Assembly (NCBI GenBank): GCA_019321725.1
Contig: CM033111.1
Span: forward strand, 3,410,001-3,474,000
From: Paulownia fortunei
Lineage: Eukaryota > Streptophyta > Magnoliopsida > Lamiales > Paulowniaceae
Direction of reading: 5' to 3'
Length of the DNA stretch: 64,000 nucleotides
Shown here: positions 50,811 through 63,923 of the stretch, one piece after another
Numbering within the stretch: the stretch's first letter is position 1
How the letters are laid out: each line of letters starts with the position of its first letter
Position numbers and translations under genes: made by a program
The notes under the pieces: generated by a model
What the model saw: only the letters and a program-made list of their open reading frames with translations
What the model was told of the DNA's origin: nothing
The model's database searches: none

Positions 50811-53800
50811 ATGTGCTCTGCAATGTCATCCTTTTCACTCTGCTTGCCCTCAAAGACCCCTTTTTTGTTACACCACCGTTTCAATTTCAGTTTTTCAGGC
50901 AACCCATTTTACGTCAGGCCCAGAAACCCTAGCCACTTTTCGCTGTCTGCTTCGATTGCTGAGAAAAATTCGAGTCTTGAATTTTCTTGGATTTCTTGGG
51001 ACAAGGTTGCCCCTGATGACTACAATGGATGGGCCGTTGTGGAATCTGCTCCGAAATCAGATAAAAAGAAGGGTAAGTTTTGATCTTTGGGCTTTTTGTG
51101 AACCTTACTTTTGGAATTTTTTAGTATTTGTAATAGTTGGGGATAGTTATGAAATTGGTTTTTGTAGGTTTGCACACATTTGCGGTAATTGGTATTGGAG
51201 CTTCAGTTGCTGCAGTTCTTGGTTTACTTGCCTATTTTTCATTCTCGAGCAAAGGTTGAGTTTTTCTTTCACTCTTTCACTAATGTTTCCATTTGTTGGT
51301 ATTATTAGGTCGATTTCAATTGAAGTGAAGTTAGCTGATTTAGTGCTAATTGAGTTCAGTTATGTGATCCAGTGTTTAGTTAAATGGTTTGAATTGTTGG
51401 TTTGATATTTTTATTTTGCTTCATCAGGTTTTGGGTTTCGACTCAGAAGTCCATTTAATGCTTTACATGGGTTCTCAGTGCCTTCTTTAACTATTAAGGA
51501 TGGCATGAAAAGTGAAGAAGTTAGTTATGATGTGTTATTGGGAGATGCTCAGGCGCCTGAGCAAAATTTGGGTGATGTATCAGATGCATTTGTGGCGACA
51601 GGTGATTTTGATATGACTTTTCTGAAGTTGATTTCTGTATTGCTTTATTTTGAATTGGTCTCTGTGCTGTTCAAATAAGGTGTAATGCACTTTGGAAACA
51701 TTAAATATAATTTCTAAAATGGTTAAAGAATTGTCATTAGAGTGAATTCACCTTTGTTACATTAAAATTATAAGACTTTCCTATTGATACATATATGATA
51801 ATTGGTATCTTTCTCGAGATGATTCTATCTTTCTGTTAACTTTCTACATCTAATGATTCTAGCTAACTTGTGCTTCACTGCTTTAAGAAACAAGCTTTAA
51901 TACCATGGAAGAACGAAAGCTTGAGCGCATTATAGTTCCGTTTGCTGTGGATTCTGCTCAACAAGAAGCTCTCTTAGCCCTAAAGACACTCAAGGTATGT
52001 TTCCGGTGGATGTCACGTGATAATGATTTATGTTCTACAACATCTACTTAACCTGAGTTTACTTTTTTGGTTACTTTTTGCTTACAGATGTCCAGTATTC
52101 TAGTTGCCTGAACAATGCAGATAGTGTTGTTCCCAAAATAAATAGCTATTAAGGCATTTGGACTTTGTTTCCAAGCTTATAACATATCGTTACTTTGAGA
52201 TCATGATGGGAGGAAGGTACCAAATAAGTATGAAATGCTCTTTCTTATTTCATTATGTTGTCAAAATGAGAGAGCATTCTAAATTATTATGGTATTGGGA
52301 GAGTGCTGGCATGTCGAGGACAAGAAAGGTTGTTGCTGGATGATTATTTGGTTACTCATGCTAAGTCTTTTTCTTCATTTTAGAGGAAAAATTGTGGTGG
52401 GCCAAAGGCATAGAAGAATTATATTAGTCTGGACTTTAGTATCTTTATAGGACGTGTCTGGCATGGATATGCTTGGATGCATGCCAGGCATGTGGAGAAA
52501 AGCTTACAGAATCGTTATTTCTTTTTCTGTTTTTCAAACATTGAGGACTCATATGGACACTGAACGTACTTCTTATATGTGATCTAATGTTAATATAAGA
52601 AGTGCGTTAAAATATGATATTACATTTTAGGTTCAACATGGAATATTTATTAGGGAAATATTTAAATAACTTTGCCTGTCCCCAGTAATCTTTGTTAAGG
52701 CTCAACCAATTGTAATTTTCGTTTTCTATTTGCAGAAGACTATTATCTTTTTCTTTCTGAAATAAACCAAGTCAAGACCGCACACGGCTATCATTTCAGC
52801 CATGTTTCTCTGAGGATTCTCGATTTTGATAATTAACAACTTGGACAATATACAACAGGGAACAGTATTTGAAAATCAACATACCCTGACATTTTGTATC
52901 CTTTTACATTTGTCTACCTTTCTGGGCCATGAACATTGTTTCCTGATGATTTTTTTGAAATTTTGGGTAATGATTATCTGTCTGTTATCCACTTAAACAT
53001 TCAATGAGCTGCATCATCCCACTAATTCTGGATGAGAAGAATATTGCTCTGGATTCAAAATGAACCCTGCTTATTCCCATCCTAAAATCCCTGAGGGACT
53101 GAAGACACTCTGTTTGGTATTTCTAATAGATAGAAGCAAGTATAGTCAATCAAAGGAATTGAAAGATTCTTGCTTTAATCTTTTCCAGTCCTGCCATTCC
53201 TGACTTCGAAAAGGCTAAAGTGAGAAATGATTGCTTAAACATCATCCCTTATAAGTGAAAGTAGGAGCTCTATAGTTTTGAAAATCTTTACAGCTTGAGG
53301 AATTGTTGACCCCATGATTTTTATTACTCCATTGATCTTCCTATTGCAATCTCTTGATCAGTTTAGATTCTAAAATTTCTGTTCATTATCGTTGGGTATT
53401 TCTTTGACAATTCTTTCTTTATATGATGTGATTGATTGTTCGCTTTGGACAATCTACTGATCCCAATCTTGAGAATCTCTACTGGTTACAATTCAGGGTT
53501 GATGATCTCCTATTATAGTTCCAGTTATATATCATCCAAATAAAGTGTGAAGCCTTTTCATTTGCTTTCTTAAAGTTTAGTGTTGCCAGGATTAATTTTT
53601 TTGTTTTTATTTTTGGCAAGGCTTTAATCTTTATGTTTGACTAGATACTCTGTTTGAGTAAATGAATCAATTTTTTGCGAGGATTTATTTTGCCATTAAT
53701 AGATTACTTTGAAGTGGCTGATTTAATATAGAGGAACAGTAAGGATATGAACATTATCTTTGTATTTCATCGCCACTATGTGTTTTGTAAGGTTATAGAA

Positions 53801-56800
53801 AAATCAATTATCAGTTGATTAGGATTGTTGCTTCATTTTGAGTTTCTTTATATATGCTATTTAAGGCTTTATTCTGGGAAGTACAGTCAGATAACTTAGA
53901 TAGTTCTGAAGAAGAGTTTACTATTTTCACTAGGTTGTTAACATAGATATTATTTATCTCAATTTACCACATTTAAATTTATTTTAATTGCAACAAGTCT
54001 TGGTAACTGCAAGATGCATCTGTATGGCTATTATCTTGGATCTTTATTCTCGGTGTAAGAGCATCACTATAAAATTTCTTCTGGGAAAAATTAGATAACT
54101 GTATTCCATTTTCACAACTTATACCCAGCAGTCTTAAGTATTCAGGTTATATGTATTTATTGCTTGAAATGGTTTCCAGCTTTTACAATAATGTAGTTAT
54201 ATATCTTAATATATGCTTCTCAGTTCTCTGTGCGATACTTAATGTTCTGGTGTACAGATTATTGAAGATGATGTTAAAGCAGATGAATTATGTACCAGAC
54301 GGGAACATGCGCGATGGTTAGTGCGGGCAAATTCACAACTGGAGAGGTGGTTGTAAATTCATATCTTTTTCTCATTTGCATTGGTCTTATAAACTTAATT
54401 AAAGTGCTATTAGTTATCCTCATTCCCGGTGCTTTATTTGGTTTTCAGGAGTAGGAAGCATCGTATAAATACCTCCGCTGCACTTTCTGGATCTAGAATT
54501 ACTGCCTTTGATGATGTGGGAGTTGAAGACCCTGATTTTGAATCTATTCAATGTAAGGCTTGGCTAAGAAATCACCTGGTTATTTTGTGAATGCTTTTGG
54601 TATGATAAAATTGTTTGAATTGTGTGTCAAACCTGCATTTAGCCCTAGCTGAGGCTGGTATTGTTAGAAGCAAACTGTCAGACAGAAATTCTGGTCCAAA
54701 TTCGAATAATGTGGGGGACAAAGGAGGCGTGGATTTTTCTCCTGAGAGGTACCTCAAGTCTCCAAATTTCTTCTTCTCCCTTCTTCATCAGCCTCAGAAC
54801 GGCTGATAAAGAAGAATAAAATCCTGTTCTCCCCAATTCCACCCCAAGCATAAGTTTCATTTTGACCAAAAATCATACTGTTTGATGTAATAGGTTTATA
54901 TCTCGCCAGGATTTGGTTAGTTGGATAGCAAAAATAGAGTATGAAGTCATGCCAGGAATGGATGAAGAGGTAGGAATTTTGTAGCTAACTCCCTTTTGCT
55001 TTTTCTTGCATAAAATGAATGCCAATATCAAAGTGACACTTGGTAGTTTTTCTCTCTAAAAACCGGACATTTCTTGCAGTTCAGATGTCAAGGAAGAAAA
55101 TTGGTTTTCTGGATGTGAAGGAGATCTCTTCAGATGCATTGATGGAGCTTTTTGTGGACATTCAGGCTGATGAAAAGAGCATAATCAGAGGAGTTTTTGG
55201 TTATCTCTATCTTCCTACTTCTCTTCTTTCTTTCCCTTCTCAATCCTCCCTTGCCCTCCCATTCCCTTCCTGGCTTTCATACTACATGCATATGCTAACA
55301 TGCTTGGGACAGCAGAGAAGAAAAAAATGCAATTACGACCATGCATGTCAAAATCACATAATTAGCATCCCTGGTGAAAAATGTTGGTTCTAACAGTTAT
55401 TGCTCACCAATATTGTTTGTTGTTTAATGTGACTAGATATAGTCCTCTTAAGACTAGCATAACAATCGCGACTTGTTAGCCAACTATAGGTTCTTTTAGC
55501 ATACAAAATATCTTTCTCATCCCCTAATCATTTCAAAATCATTATGGGTTAATGGTTATATCTTTCAGTGCAGTATGTATTTTATTAGTTGCCGCTGGAT
55601 CATGTATGACTGAACTACATTTCTTCACAGGACAGAGCAAGCGATTGCAACCAAGTAAACCATGCACAAAGGGTCAGGCTGCAGTTGCACTGACATGTGG
55701 AAGAATGACAGAATTCATGCAGGCTGAAATATCGAGAATGGAAGCTGAAAATGTTTCGAGGCAAAATGAATTGAAAGAAGTGATGTCTGAGCTTCTAGAG
55801 AGAGGTGACATAAAGCAGTATTGGGAGAGAAAGATGGAAGAGGAAAGAAGTCGTGGCTTGGAAGTGGAAATGGATTACCATTCAGCAGTTACTGCTTTGG
55901 AACAGGAGAAGACTTTTCAAGAGAATGCTTTAGCTGAAATGGTGAAGCAGAAGGCAGCATTGGATTGTCAGGAACAGTTACTTTCTAGTTTAAAAGCAGA
56001 AGTCATGGATATGTCGGAAAGACTTTCTTTTGAGAGGGCCAAGTATATTGATGAGCAGTGTGGCATGCAGGATATGCGACATGATTTACAGGTGAATTAT
56101 GAAGGATTGCTTGATACAAAATCAATATTGGAAGCTGAAGTAGAAGCATTACGTATATTGAGGTAATGATTAGGCTCTATTGCTCTACCATTATGTTTTT
56201 TTTTTTTTTTGACCTTTTTTCTTTTGACCGAAACAATAGTAGAGGGCTATAATGTAAGATAAACCCATGAGGTTGAGATGTTCTCCATTTGTTTTGCTTC
56301 TGCCTATCTAGCAGCAAGATCCAAAGCGTTTCAAATTTGACTTCCTAGAATGAAAAATGACCTAAAATGTTTTTAGCTGGCCTGCAGGCATTCTCTTCTC
56401 ATGAATTCTATCTGTCATCCGCATGGCTGATTATTCCCTTTCCTTTCGTTTCCTTAAGTGAATGTTAGTGACATGAGAAGGTCTCTGCCTGAAGTCTGCA
56501 GTTCTTGCTGCCTAAAGCTTATGGGGATTTCACCATTAACATACTTTGGGTTAAAGGCCTTAGTTTATTGTGGAATCCTTGTTTACTGATCCTTCAAGTG
56601 TAGACCTTAGAGTTAGAGGGCTTTTGTGGGTGCCACCATATTTCACGCACATTCATACAGTTAACAATATATGTCAGTGCTCATGTTTTTCAGCCTTGTG
56701 CCATCTGGATGCTGACTGAGCTGTTTCTTCTTGAGTCTCTCCTGTTTTCAGTCTATGAGATGATTTGAGGGACTTTCACCCACCAATGAACTTATATCTA

Positions 56801-57051
56801 GAACTGCTATAGCTGATTAAACATTGAGAACTGTAGCAAATGATCCTTGAAGTTACTCAGCTGGAGTTTATCCTGTCTAGGCTCTTTACCTGCTGATTAT
56901 GTTACACTTAACGGCTTCTGTGATAGTGAACCTTTTGATTGACTATTCAAGCTATTGATGCAGATCTTGGGTTGAGGACGAAGCAAGAAAAAGCCAAGCT
57001 CGTGCAAAGGTCCTTGAGGAGGCTGGGCGAAGGTGGAAATGGGACAGGTAA
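50811..57051 (+). CDS. Plastid-targeted S-layer-homology (SLH) domain, coiled-coil protein, 579 aa, 11 exons
   Basis: It resembles the Arabidopsis pair At5g23890/At5g52410, plastid proteins of uncertain function. Exons: 50811-51072, 51168-51254, 51428-51601, 51888-51994, 54258-54346, 54449-54552, 54643-54748, 54894-54969, 55085-55199, 55631-56162, 56964-57051. Every junction keeps one open frame. Features: a Ser-rich, basic transit-like N-terminus (1-50); a transmembrane helix at about 89-113 (AVIGIGASVAAVLGLLAY); LERIIVPFAVDSAQQEALLA; two SLH-like modules (ITAFDDVGVEDPDFESIQ with the downstream SRQDLVSWIAKIEYE; IGFLDVKEISSDALMELF to TKGQAAVALTCGRM); and a long C-terminal coiled coil (about 385-570) ending GRRWKWDR. 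Intron 4 is 2.26 kb with nothing recognisable inside. The start could also be the ATG at 50823. The acceptor of exon 9 has an AG five bases upstream that would break the frame. Confidence 0.87.
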
Positions 57052-59740
57052 TCTTAGAGTCTTCTGATCATAAAGATGCTTGGATAGCTGCCAAAGAGCG
57101 ATTCCCTAGGGCAATCTTAAATACTTCGGATACTACAGTCAACAGACCGTAAGGATCCTTGATGAACTTCCTGAAGAAGCCATGCTGTAGGATATGGGGA
57201 AAATGTCGAATTTGATGAATAGGCTTCATTTCGTTTATTTTTTCTGGCAACGCTCAGATAATGTATGTATAATTTTGCTGCTTAAATGAAATAGCCAAGA
57301 AATTGAAAGAATAATATACATTTTGTAGTTCATTCAGTCTCAGAAAAATTAACATTCTTGTACTCCTTTGCATTCTTCTAACGAAGAGTGATAAAGCATT
57401 ACCAATCCGTATGAACTATGCTACAGAAAGTGTTGTCTGAACACTGGATTTGCTGGAAGAATTAATGATATATCAGGATCTTTTGATCTATTTCTTTATG
57501 TTTTTTCAAAGGCAGCAAGGATGGCACTTCTAGCCGTTTGACGTTTGCTTTGATTTACTTTGGAAAACGATGGGAAACAAATAGGGAAGTTTAGAATTGG
57601 AGACATAAAATAGACCATAATTTGTAACCATCAACTATGATATTGAGGACATAATGAACTTAACAAACAAATATCATAGCCAGAATTCTGAAAATCATTA
57701 CTGAAGTGACTGAAAGCATTTACTACACAATACGATAGATATTCTTCCCGCCAAAGAGAATTCGCCTTTTCATATTATTACCGCTACTTTCATTAATATA
57801 TACTTAAGACTTGCTACCAATAACCCGTTTTTAGTCCCTCAAATGGAACTCTAATCAGCTTCTAAGGACGCCTCCTGCAGGCTGCAGGCACCCTACCTAT
57901 TTTTAACCTTTAAGGATGTGCTTTTTGGTTTAGTTTTCTGTGTTTTTTTTCTTTTTTTAATTATTATAATTTTTCTCTTTTAGTACTCATTTTCTTTGTT
58001 TGTGCTTGATGAATGTCAAGAAGTTAGGATTACTATAACATTTGTTCTAGAAAAAAACTGGTTCTTTTCTTGTTCCGTGTTTATTGAATACTACCATGCT
58101 ACTGTAATGTCCCATTAGTTCATGTGTATTGTCTCTATCGCGGCTTGCGTTTGCAAAGTTTCCTTATGTTGGACGCAAACTAGAAGTTTTAGGCATACAA
58201 TTTTCCGAGTTTTTTCTTGAAAGTGGTCCATGCTCAGAGGCTAGAATCTAGTTGATCCAACTGGTGTGTCATATTCTGTCGTTTTAATGTAGCCAAATCT
58301 TGCAGTCCTTTCAAGATTTGTAAATCTGTATGACATTGCTGTGGCAGAAATCCAGAACCACCAGTTTTGGGGATTATACTTGGGCTTGTTCTATGGAAGG
58401 GATCTATATTGTTTTCTTCCTCTTGTATGTATTCAATATTCATTTTGTTTTGTTGAATTTAATCTAGACCAACCGATTCCTCGGCCAAATGACTCATACT
58501 TGGTGGGCCTGTTTTGCCTGGTCTCTTTCCAATTGATCTGCATATGTTCATATTTATATCTAAGTTTTACAACATTAAAAAGCCCTTTTACTTAAAACTA
58601 TATTTATTAGTTCCAATGGGTAAAAGCTCAAGAATATCTTGCTTTCTGGTGGGGTGGGGTGGGGTTGGGGGTGGGGTTGGGGTTGGGGTTTGAAAGGACC
58701 TCTGGTTTCCAGTGATTTATATATTTGCATCAGAGTGTGTATTTATATCTATGATTATACTTATTATGGGGTAGGGGAGAAATGCATTATGTGCCTCTGT
58801 TTTTTGCTTGCGAGCAGCCATACTTGACAGCTGCTCATCATTTTGTCACCTTTGACCTATAATTATAAAGCTAAAGAAAGAGTTAAAGTTGAGTCTAATA
58901 ATCCCAAAATTTTAATAGAACAAACAATGACAAAAGGCCACCATATGGGCAATTAGGTCAAATCATCAGGTAAAGTTAGGGTTAATATGTCTGGATAGCA
59001 CTATCTATTTGCTCCACTCCAATTAAGCCAAGCCAGGAATTAAATCTCAAATTTACCTTTTTCAACCTACTAATTACTCGTCACTAAATCTTTTTGCCAA
59101 CCAAAAGTCATGAGATATTATATTCCCATCTATGCTCTGAACTGAACTCTGTGCATTTAGGTTCCTACCTCCCCTTTTTTTAATCACACCAACAACATTT
59201 GAAAGATTTCCTTAGTAGGGCCATTTCTGTAACACTTCAAACAGCCTTATAAACCTTCAGGATTGATTCTTCGGATATGTTAGAATTTGTTCTCATGTTT
59301 TGTCTAGGAAATAAGTTTCATTTGTTGGGAGGCCTTGAGTGGATGAAGAGTGAACAATTAGCAGGATAACAGCCCATTGGTTGGCTATTTTATTTTCTTG
59401 ACCAAGATTGTTGAGAGCTTGGGTGGCCCTTAGTTCTTGTCCAAAATTACTGTTTACTAGTATCATTTCAGTCTGTATAATTGCTTGTTCAAAGAATAGT
59501 CTTTCTTAACTTGCAACATTAACAAGTTCCATTACCTGATATCTCAGGTACTAAGAAAGGTTTCCTTGGTAGTCAGTTGGAAAATCTATGACACTAGCTT
59601 ATCCCTGCTGCTTTTAAATGGATTCTCTGGCTGAAGTATGAGCTATGGGGTTAAAGAGAAATGGCGGAAGGCCTGCTTGAGGAATTCTTTGTCTCGGTAG
59701 ATGAGTGGAAAGTTCAGTATTTTCCATCAATAATACCTAC
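57052..59740. other. Intergenic region and CHUP1 5' flank
   Basis: 3' flank of the SLH gene and the promoter/leader of CHUP1. It includes a G-run cluster (58649-58690). A non-coding first exon and 5' UTR intron for CHUP1 are possible in 59150-59740 but cannot be placed. Frames at 58234-58443, 58341-58595 and 58639-58827 are not credible genes. Confidence 0.5.
58649..58690 (+). other. G-run cluster with G-quadruplex potential
   Basis: Seven runs of four or five G separated by T or TT, including three TTGGGG units. It lies 1.05 kb upstream of the CHUP1 start. Confidence 0.55.
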
Positions 59741-62700
59741 ATGATTGTCAGGTTGGGCTTCCTTGTTGCTGCTTCCTTCGCAGCCTATGTAGTTCAGCAG
59801 ATTAATATCAAAAGTTCTAAGCCAGCAGACTCTCGAAGTAAGCCTTTAGGTACTTTAGTTTCATGCCATGTTCTTATCAGTGTTCGCTGTTTGGTTTCAG
59901 AATTGAAGAAAAACACAGAATGAAAAATTGCACCTTCTTTCTAAAGCTATGTAATTTTGCATGCTTTGGATTGATAAGGGTTAAAAATAAGGCTTATCTA
60001 TCTGTTCATGTAGCATAGAGTTTGCTCGTCATAAGTTGTCAAAAAAACCAAAATATTGTGTTTTTACTAAAATTGGTTACGAGTTTCACATAATACTTTA
60101 ATTTGATTTGAATTTCAGAAAATGACGAAGCATCCTTCGAAAAATCTTGGAATGAAGAGGAAGACAAAGAACACCTTACCTATTCTCAAGAGGTGGTTGT
60201 AAGTATTGAGAAATATTTATTGGATCGATTACATTTATTTTCATGTCCGGAGACCTGATAATCGTGCTTATGTACTTGAAAATATTTAGTCTCGCTTTTA
60301 AAATAGTAACACCTTGGGCTTTTAACATTCCATAAGATTTTTTAAACATTGCAGGAGGAGGAGGAAGACGAGAAAGAAGAAGTGAAATTAATTAATAGTA
60401 TAGTTAACCCTGCTTTGAGTAGTCTCTCTGACTTTGACTTTGAAGATGAGCTTCTGCCAGAATTTGAAAGTCTTTTGTCTGGAGAAATTGATTTCCCATT
60501 GCCGACTGGCAAGTATGATACAGCAGCCAATATCAAAGCAGAGGAAGATGAGGTTTACCAAAGTGAGATGGCAAATAATGCAAGTGAACAGGAACGATTG
60601 CGTAACCTAGTAAAAGAGTTAGAAGAGAGAGAGGTCAACCTTGAAGGAGAGCTGCTAGAATATTATGGATTGAAGGAGCAAGAGTCAAGCATTGCCGAGT
60701 TACAAAAGCAGCTCAAGATTAAGACAGTGGAAATTGATATGCTCAATATCACCATAAACTCTCTGCAGGCTGAGGGAAAAAAACTTCAAGAGGAGGTCTC
60801 TCAGGGAGTTGTTGCTAGGAAAGAGCTTGAGACAGCAAGAAAGAAAATAAAGGAATTGCAAAAGCAAATTCAGCTAGAAGCAAACCAGACGAAAGGTCAG
60901 CTCTTACTACTAAAGCAACAAGTTAGTGGACTTCAGGCAAAGGAAGAGGAAGCCTTTAAGAAAGATAGAGAGGTCAAGAAGAAGCTGAAAGCTGTGAAGG
61001 AGTTAGAGGTGGAGGTCATGGAGCTTAAGAGAATGAACAAAGAGCTTCAGCATGAAAAGAGGGAGTTAATAGTTAAACTAGATGCCGCTGAAGCAAGAAT
61101 AAAAACCCTTTCAAACATGACAGAGGTAAAAGTTCAAAATGCATTTGCGTACAAGTTACCTGTTTTATCCTTATTTGCTTCTCTGCTATCTTTAGCCATA
61201 TATTGTTTTTATTTATTTCTTGGATGAAGAGAACAGTCATGTACATGTTTGCATGAGAGGATAATGAAGGTTTTGACAATTTAGTTTTGTGTAATCTATC
61301 ATAATATACCTCCTGCAAACTTCCGGCCCTGTAATCACACCTGAAAAGGTAAACTGCATTCACTCTCCTTCATCCAGAGCCCCTATTGTGATTTGGTATT
61401 TCCTTGATAAACTTATTTCAATTTATCGTGTTTGAAGTCTTACCTTGGACACTGTTTAAGGTGGCAACACTAACTATATCTATTGAGAATGCTCAAAATT
61501 GTGATGCAATACTTGAAAGACATTCCTGATGCCCTGGTTCTTGATTACTGCAGAGCGAAGTGGTTGCCAAGGTGAGAGAAGAGGTCGATAACTTAAGGCA
61601 TACTAATGAAGACCTCATTAAACAAGTGGAAGGACTTCAAATGAATAGATTCAGTGAAGTTGAAGAGCTTGTGTATCTTCGTTGGGTCAATGCATGTCTA
61701 AGATTTGAGCTTCGAAATTACCAAATACCTTCTGGAAAAATATCAGCCCATGATCTCAGTAAAAGTTTGAGCCCAAGATCCCAAGAGAGGGCTAAACAGC
61801 TGATGCTAGAATATGCAGGATCAGAGCGTGGAGGAGGGGACACAGATATTGAAAGCAACTTTGATAATGCTTCTGTTGATAGTGAGGATTTTGACAATGC
61901 TTCTGTTGACAGTTCCACGAGCAGATTCAGTAGTCTCAGCAAGAAGCCTAGTTTAATGCAAAAGCTGAAGAGATGGGGAAAAAGTAAGGATGATTCAAGC
62001 GCATTTTCTTCTCCAACAAGATCTTTTGCTGGAGGATCTCCTAGCAGAGCTAGCACGAGCCACAGACCAAGGGGCCCCTGGAAGCCCTGATGCTAAGAAA
62101 TGCAGGAGATGGTGTGGCCATCACTTCGTTTGGGACATCAGAGCAGGATGATGTAAATTCCCCTGAAACTCCAAAATTACCACCAATTCGAGCACAAGAT
62201 TCTTCTCCTAATTCACTCAATTCTGTTGCAGCATCTTTCCATTTAATGTCCAAATCAGTTGAAGGAGTTCTAGACGAAAAATATCCTGCATATAAAGACC
62301 GGCATAAGCTGGCTTTGGAAAGAGAGAAGCAAATTAAGGAAAAAGCTCAGCAAGCAAGAGCAGCAAGGTTTGGCGACTCTCTAAAGGGAGATAGTAATAA
62401 ATATGTAACTCTGCCCCCAAAACTAGCTCTTATAAAAGAGAAATCTGTTGTCTCTGGAGATTCAAATGACCAGTCCAATGACAACAAAATTGATTCTCAG
62501 GCAGTGAGTAAAATGAAAATTGCACAGATTGAGAAGCGAGCTCCTAGGGTCCCCCGACCACCTCCTGCTCCTTCTGGTGCAAATACAAATGCATCAAGTC
62601 GAGCACCAGGCACCCCACCTGTGCCACCTCCCCCACAAGGTGCACCTCAGCCCCCACCCCCACCTGGTGGTCCTCCTCACCCACCACCTCCACCAGGAAG

Positions 62701-63923
62701 CCTCTCAAGAGCAGCTGGAAGTGGTGAAAAAGTTCACCGAGCTCCTGAACTAGTTGAATTCTACCAGACATTGATGAAACGTGAGGCAAAGAAGGATACT
62801 TCATCTTTGATTACTACATCATCAAACACCTCTGATGCAAGGAGCAACATGATTGGGGAGATAGAGAACAGATCATCATTCCTATTGGCTGTAAACTTCT
62901 TTTCTCAGGCCTTATTACTGCAAGCTAGTTAATCAAAATTAACAATGACACTTTAAAATTTTGAATCAGGTTAAAGCAGATGTGGAGACTCAAGGTGACT
63001 TTGTCCAGTCACTAGCGACTGAAGTCCGAGCTGCTACCTTTACCAATATAGAGGATTTGGTCGCATTTGTGAACTGGCTAGATGAGGAACTATCCTTCTT
63101 AGTATGTCATTTGTCTATGTATATAAGTCTCAGTTTTAAACTGGAACCATATATGGAGAGTGCCTATCAGGTTAAGATGGGGAAGTGCTGTATGTCTTCC
63201 ATACTATAAGTTAACCCCAAAATCAAGTTTTCGACACTCTTTCAGCATTATTGATATCTAAGAAACCTAAATGCAGGAAGATGAGCACAAAATGGGAGTA
63301 TTAAATGAATATCATGAAGCCGAAATAATACATGAATTTTCTAACTGCTTAATGACATATTATGCAATTTGCTTACAATTTATCTGTTTAATCTTCTCTG
63401 CAAGGTTGACGAACGAGCTGTCCTCAAGCACTTTGATTGGCCAGAGGGGAAAGCAGATGCATTAAGAGAGGCAGCCTTTGAATATCAGGACCTGATTAAA
63501 TTGGAGAAGCAAGTATCATCATTCACTGATGACCCAAATCTTCCTTGTGAAGCTTCTCTGAAGAAGATGTATAAGTTGCTTGAGAAGTAAGTGTTCTGAT
63601 GCAGATTTATGGCAGTCAAAAGAGGCTGCTATGCTTCTAGTTTGAATGAAATTAGGGGGCTAATTTATGGGTTCAAATGCCCTGCTTCTGTTGGAGACTT
63701 GCATTTGGTTATCTGGTTTTGATAAGACTTTTTCACTTTGAGCTTTCAAATTTGTTCTCTCAACTTTTTGCCGAAAACTTGTTGACAGACTCCAACTTCC
63801 CTTTCTTACAGGGTGGAGCAAAGTGTGTATGCGCTGTTGCGCACACGTGACATGGCTGTTTCACGGTACAAGGAATTTGGCATCCCAGTTGATTGGCTGC
63901 TTGATTCGGGAGTAGTTGGCAAG
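59741..63923 (+). CDS. CHUP1: CHUP1 (CHLOROPLAST UNUSUAL POSITIONING 1), 5' seven coding exons, partial at window end; frameshift in exon 4
   Basis: CHUP1 sits on the chloroplast outer envelope and links chloroplasts to actin for light-directed movement. Exons: 59741-59837, 60119-60198, 60355-61125, 61554-62890, 62970-63101, 63405-63586, 63812-63923, then donor AAG|gtatgc at the window edge. In order: N-terminal membrane anchor (IVRLGFLVAASFAAYVV), an acidic segment (EEEEDEKEEVKLINS), a long coiled coil (residues about 95-360), GRSQ-type Ser-rich region, the proline-rich profilin-binding tract (62610-62700) and the C-terminal CHUP1 domain (RAPELVEFYQTLMKREAKKD, GDFVQSLATEVRA, DERAVLKHFDWPEGKADALR). 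I chose ATG 59741 because CHUP1 begins MxVRxGF. In exon 4 the reading changes frame at ggggcccc (62071-62078), giving a stop at 62088-62090 (494 aa). Exon 4 is 1337 bp and one base short of a multiple of three, though both flanking introns are phase 0. Confidence 0.93.

Noticed and set aside
58649..58690. Interstitial telomere repeat
   Set aside because: Units are TGGGG/TTGGGG, not the plant TTTAGGG heptamer.
62090..62932. Treating the second half of CHUP1 as a separate gene starting at 62090
   Set aside because: It is the direct continuation of CHUP1 exon 4 in a shifted frame; motif order and exon phases fit one gene with a 1-bp lesion.
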